This document shows, in pieces, positions 61,283 through 64,000 of a DNA stretch of 64,000 bases. Position numbers and translations under genes: made by a program. The notes under the pieces are model-generated. The model saw only the letters and a list, made by a program, of their open reading frames with translations. It made no database searches and had not been told where the DNA came from. The DNA comes from Ustulina deusta (lineage: Eukaryota; Ascomycota; Sordariomycetes; Xylariales; Xylariaceae), in contig JAJNNX010000006.1 of assembly GCA_023159155.1 (NCBI GenBank), forward strand, positions 1,054,001 through 1,118,000, read 5' to 3'. The first letter of the stretch is position 1, and each line of letters opens with the position of its first letter.

Positions 61283-61805
61283 ATGGTCAACATACCCAGT
61301 GCGTTCACTTGGCCTCCTATCTTTGCCGTCCACTGACCAGATCAGAGACTCGTAAAACCTACTGTCGGAGGGAAGGTCGCCACACCCTCCACAAGGTCAC
61401 GCAATACAGTTTGTTTACCCACGCCTTCTAGCCAACTTCTTGTCCATTGACTAATATCTCCATTTAGAGGCCGGTAAAGCCAGTGCTTTCGCCCAAGGCA
61501 AACGTCGATACGATCGTACGTCGAGTTCCTCTTTCTCGAATAACTATTCTAATTAATAATAGGCAAACAATCTGGCTATGGTGGACAGACTAAACCAGTT
61601 TTCCATAAAAAAGCCAAGACTACCAAGAAAGTTGTCCTACGTCTAGAATGTTCCGGCTGTAAAGCCAAAACACAGTTGCCGTTGAAACGATGCAAACATT
61701 TCGAGCTTGGGTAAATCTTCAATATTGTTTAATATCTATTTCCAAGCTGACCGACGATATTACAGAGGAGACAAAAAGACAAAGGGTGCCGCTCTCGTCT
61801 TTTAA
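61283..61805 (+). CDS. RPL42: 60S ribosomal protein eL42 (L36a/L44)
   Basis: Five small exons (61283-61298, 61346-61408, 61468-61515, 61563-61710, 61766-61805) with introns of 47, 59, 47 and 55 nt give 104 residues in exact phase. [64 protein letters not shown] and the C-terminal [20 protein letters not shown] match eL42 closely. eL42 sits near the E site of the large subunit. The Pro of GGQTKPVF, whose change to Gln gives cycloheximide resistance, is the sensitive form here. Oddly, the usual N-terminal zinc pair Cys-x4-Cys reads CRREGRH: the second Cys is missing and the loop is two residues short. The second zinc pair (CSGC) is intact. The gene could be a diverged paralogue or carry an assembly error. 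Confidence 0.93.
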
Positions 61806-62204
61806 TCTGGTTCTTCGGTTGACTGCGGCGATGTGGGCTTAATAACGGACATTTTCGGCAGCCGATAATCTCTTCAGAAGACAAGAGATCCATTCGAGCA
61901 GTCCATGGCCGGGTAGTCGCAATGGTTATAGTTGCTAATGCACGAATGATGCTCGCTGCAACCCCGCCAATGCCCTTGTACTAGATTCCGAAATCGCTTT
62001 GATTGCGAGTGATATGCGTCCATAATTCGGAAAAGGGATTTCTTAAGCAGGAAGCTAAGCCTACCAATAGGAGGCTAAATACTACCCAAGGCATGAGCCT
62101 TTCATCAACCCATCATAGGCGAAAGCCATCCTCCGATCCTGTCCTCCGCGAAGTCCTCCGTCAGGTGTGTGCCTGAATATCGTGAATTTTCCCGTGTTGT
62201 CAGA
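61806..62204. other. Downstream region of eL42, no gene seen
   Basis: Probably includes the eL42 3' UTR. No coding region is supported. Confidence 0.5.
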
Positions 62205-62830
62205 CTAGGTACTGTGATGATCACCGTTCTGGATGGTGAGGCAGGGCAGGCGAGTTGTGGTAATTGTCGTTTTTGCCGGAGGTATCTTTATGACCGTCGT
62301 TGGTCTTGATTGAAGTATCGTCCTACTGTGTCGTAAAGATAATACTCCGCAGGGTGATTTTATACACCATTTGAAGTTGTTGATCAGTGAGCCCTCTGCG
62401 CTTCCATACCCCAAACGTACACGGCGATAAGTAGCGCCAGCTTGGACTCCCGTAAGCATGCCCATCAGCCAGCGTCGCGCCCAGTTCATCCGCCATGCGT
62501 ATTTCGACTCGTCCCATAGCCCGCCGTCGCCGCCCTGCGCCAACACCCCGCGCGCCCCCAGCTCCAGCCAGCTGTCCCCATCGTCAGACCGTAGCTCGAT
62601 CGTGCTCTCGAGCTCTGCCCAGTGCCCGAAGACCAGCTTGTCTAGCGCCGCCGCCGACTTACCGATGCCTGTGTGCACCGCCGCGCAAAAGTCCAGCGTC
62701 GTTAGCTGCGGCCGTATGTACTGCAGTGTCCGGCTGTACCTGTGCTACATTAGCCGTAGTATGCCGCCCTCGAGCTTGCGGTGCCCCTTGCCGTACGTCA
62801 TCTAGCCGATCAGCTGCCTAGCCGGCGAGG
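62205..62830 (-). pseudogene. Unrecognised GC-rich coding relic
   Basis: Reading leftward from about 62830, one frame gives natural-looking protein: RQLIG, stop, MTYGKGHRKLEGGILRLM, stop, then HRYSRTLQYIRPQLTTLDFCAAV and GIGKSAAALDKLVFGHWAELE..DGDSWLELGARGVLAQGGDGGLWDESKYAW. The sequence degrades after about 62400. The stretch is GC-rich, unlike its AT-rich flanks, and its third positions favour G/C. The two in-frame stops make it a decayed fragment, perhaps of a laterally moved or duplicated gene. I do not recognise the family. Confidence 0.45.
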
Positions 62831-64000
62831 ATGATAGCAAGACGAGTTCTAACTTTCCCAGGATGGAGAGATATAGTACGCAAGGACAGTAATCCTACCG
62901 AATATGTCCTAAGTGCTTCTAGTCCTAATACCGACTCTCATTCGCGATAATATTCTGGCAGTGAAGGAGGTCCTCCATAACAGATATACATACAGGCGCC
63001 GCACTGAGTTCCATTACCGACGACACCATCCGTATCGCGAAGCCCATATCACAAAAGGTCAAATCACCCCGAGGCCGTGTGCCGTAAAACCAAACCCTAA
63101 TTGGACAGACTCTGATTCGGTCTATAAGGCGCGCGAGATCCGCATATCTACTACGCAAGAGCATTGCAGCTGATGGAACGAGGCTACAGGTCGTCATATG
63201 TGCTCTACATTGATATATGTATACACTAGACATTACGTATGAGAGATCTGGCAAGTGGTAAGCGACATCAATGGTGGTCAGCGTGCACATAATTCAATAT
63301 TCAAAATGGTATTTTGATGCTACGGCCACAGCCGAAATCACGAGCCCACAAGTGACCCAAACTTGATAGGCGACAACACGAAACGATACAGATCGCAAGA
63401 GGACCAAGACATCGAGTAGAAATTGAGCTATATTGGGCTCGATTGCGTGGCTTGCAAGCTGACCGGCGACGCGCATGGACGTCAGGTGTAGCAGAGGTCT
63501 CCATTTTCGGACCGGCTGCTAGTCTAGCTAACTCATCTACCACACAGTTGTCGGCCAAGTGTCGCGCTGATGCGACTGGTGCGACTGACAGTTGCATCAT
63601 GACTGGAGGAAGGTACAAGCATACATACAAAATTTGAATGTATATAAAGTCCCCCTGGCCCCGTGGGGTCGCCAATGTCCTCGTCCTTGTCCTCGATTGT
63701 AATCGTGTGGGACAGTTTGGTCTTGCCGCGAATGAGCTTCTCTAGTTGTGCCACTCTTTTCTCGGGGTTTTCAGCTTGTTCTTTTGACCGGGCTAGCTTC
63801 AATCGATTGCAGTTCTGCAGTTTGTTGCTTTATTCTTCGGTTGATCCTGTCCTTTACGTATGCTATATTTAGCTGTTTTCGGATCTGTTGCTAACTATAT
63901 ATATATTCGATATTTCTAATAAACGTGTTAACTATCCGAGAACTTTTAGGTCGTAAATGCTGTTTTGTTAAAGTTTGCTATGCCTACTGTTGCTATAAGA
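62831..64000. other. AT-rich right end with fragments only
   Basis: A minus-strand frame at 63533-63802 starts with a charged, coiled-coil-like segment (RSKEQAENPEKRVAQLEKL) and an acidic stretch (IEDKDEDIGD). It might be the tail of a broken mobile-element or regulatory protein, but no domain is visible. Nothing else is supported up to the window edge. Confidence 0.4.

Overview
This is nuclear DNA from a filamentous ascomycete (Pezizomycotina, most likely a Sordariomycete). The evidence is consistent: short introns (46-160 nt) with GT..AG ends and CTAAC/CTGAC-type branch points, long AT-rich gene-poor spacers, and fungal families such as PalI/Rim9, a Yap-type bZIP factor, a DUF1996 secreted protein, a fructosamine-kinase-like protein and a SesB/WD40 NLR-like relic. 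Most gene models below were spliced by hand. The phases close exactly at every junction of the genes called intact.

Layout. 0.7-3.6 kb: a polytopic PMT-like membrane protein broken by two in-frame stops, convergent with an intact unknown ORF. About 5.1-5.3 kb: a small CBM18 chitin-binding module split by an intron in an otherwise empty stretch. 6.8-9.1 kb: palI/RIM9 (pH signalling). 12.9-14.9 kb: a mitochondrial ABC1/ADCK-family kinase-like protein. 18.0-19.7 kb: a divergent septin. 21.3-22.5 kb: a secreted DUF1996 protein. 23.2-24.5 kb: a decayed MFS transporter. 25.2-26.5 kb: a fructosamine-kinase-family gene. 27.25-31.2 kb: an NLR-like relic with a SesB hydrolase, no NACHT domain and WD40-like repeats. 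32.3-33.7 kb: a protein kinase. 35.4-36.6 kb: a Caps_synth-type glycosyltransferase. 37.6-39.0 kb: an HSL-family esterase. 41.5-43.3 kb: an unknown low-complexity protein. 49.5-50.7 kb: an AP-1-like bZIP factor. 52.3-53.3 kb: a GH93-like relic. 55.1-61.8 kb: a housekeeping block of choline/ethanolamine phosphotransferase, coatomer gamma (SEC21) and ribosomal protein eL42, the last two divergent.

The window alternates between conserved housekeeping genes (palI, ABC1K, septin, CPT1/EPT1, SEC21, eL42) and accessory stretches where genes are decaying (PMT-like, MFS, NLR-like, GH93-like and an unrecognised GC-rich relic at 62.2-62.8 kb). There is no clear operon-like or biosynthetic cluster. The points most worth checking are the NLR-like gene lacking exactly its NACHT domain, an eL42 gene lacking one zinc-ligand cysteine, tandem repeats in the eL42 leader, the divergent septin with a long acidic insert, and the overlooked CBM18 module.
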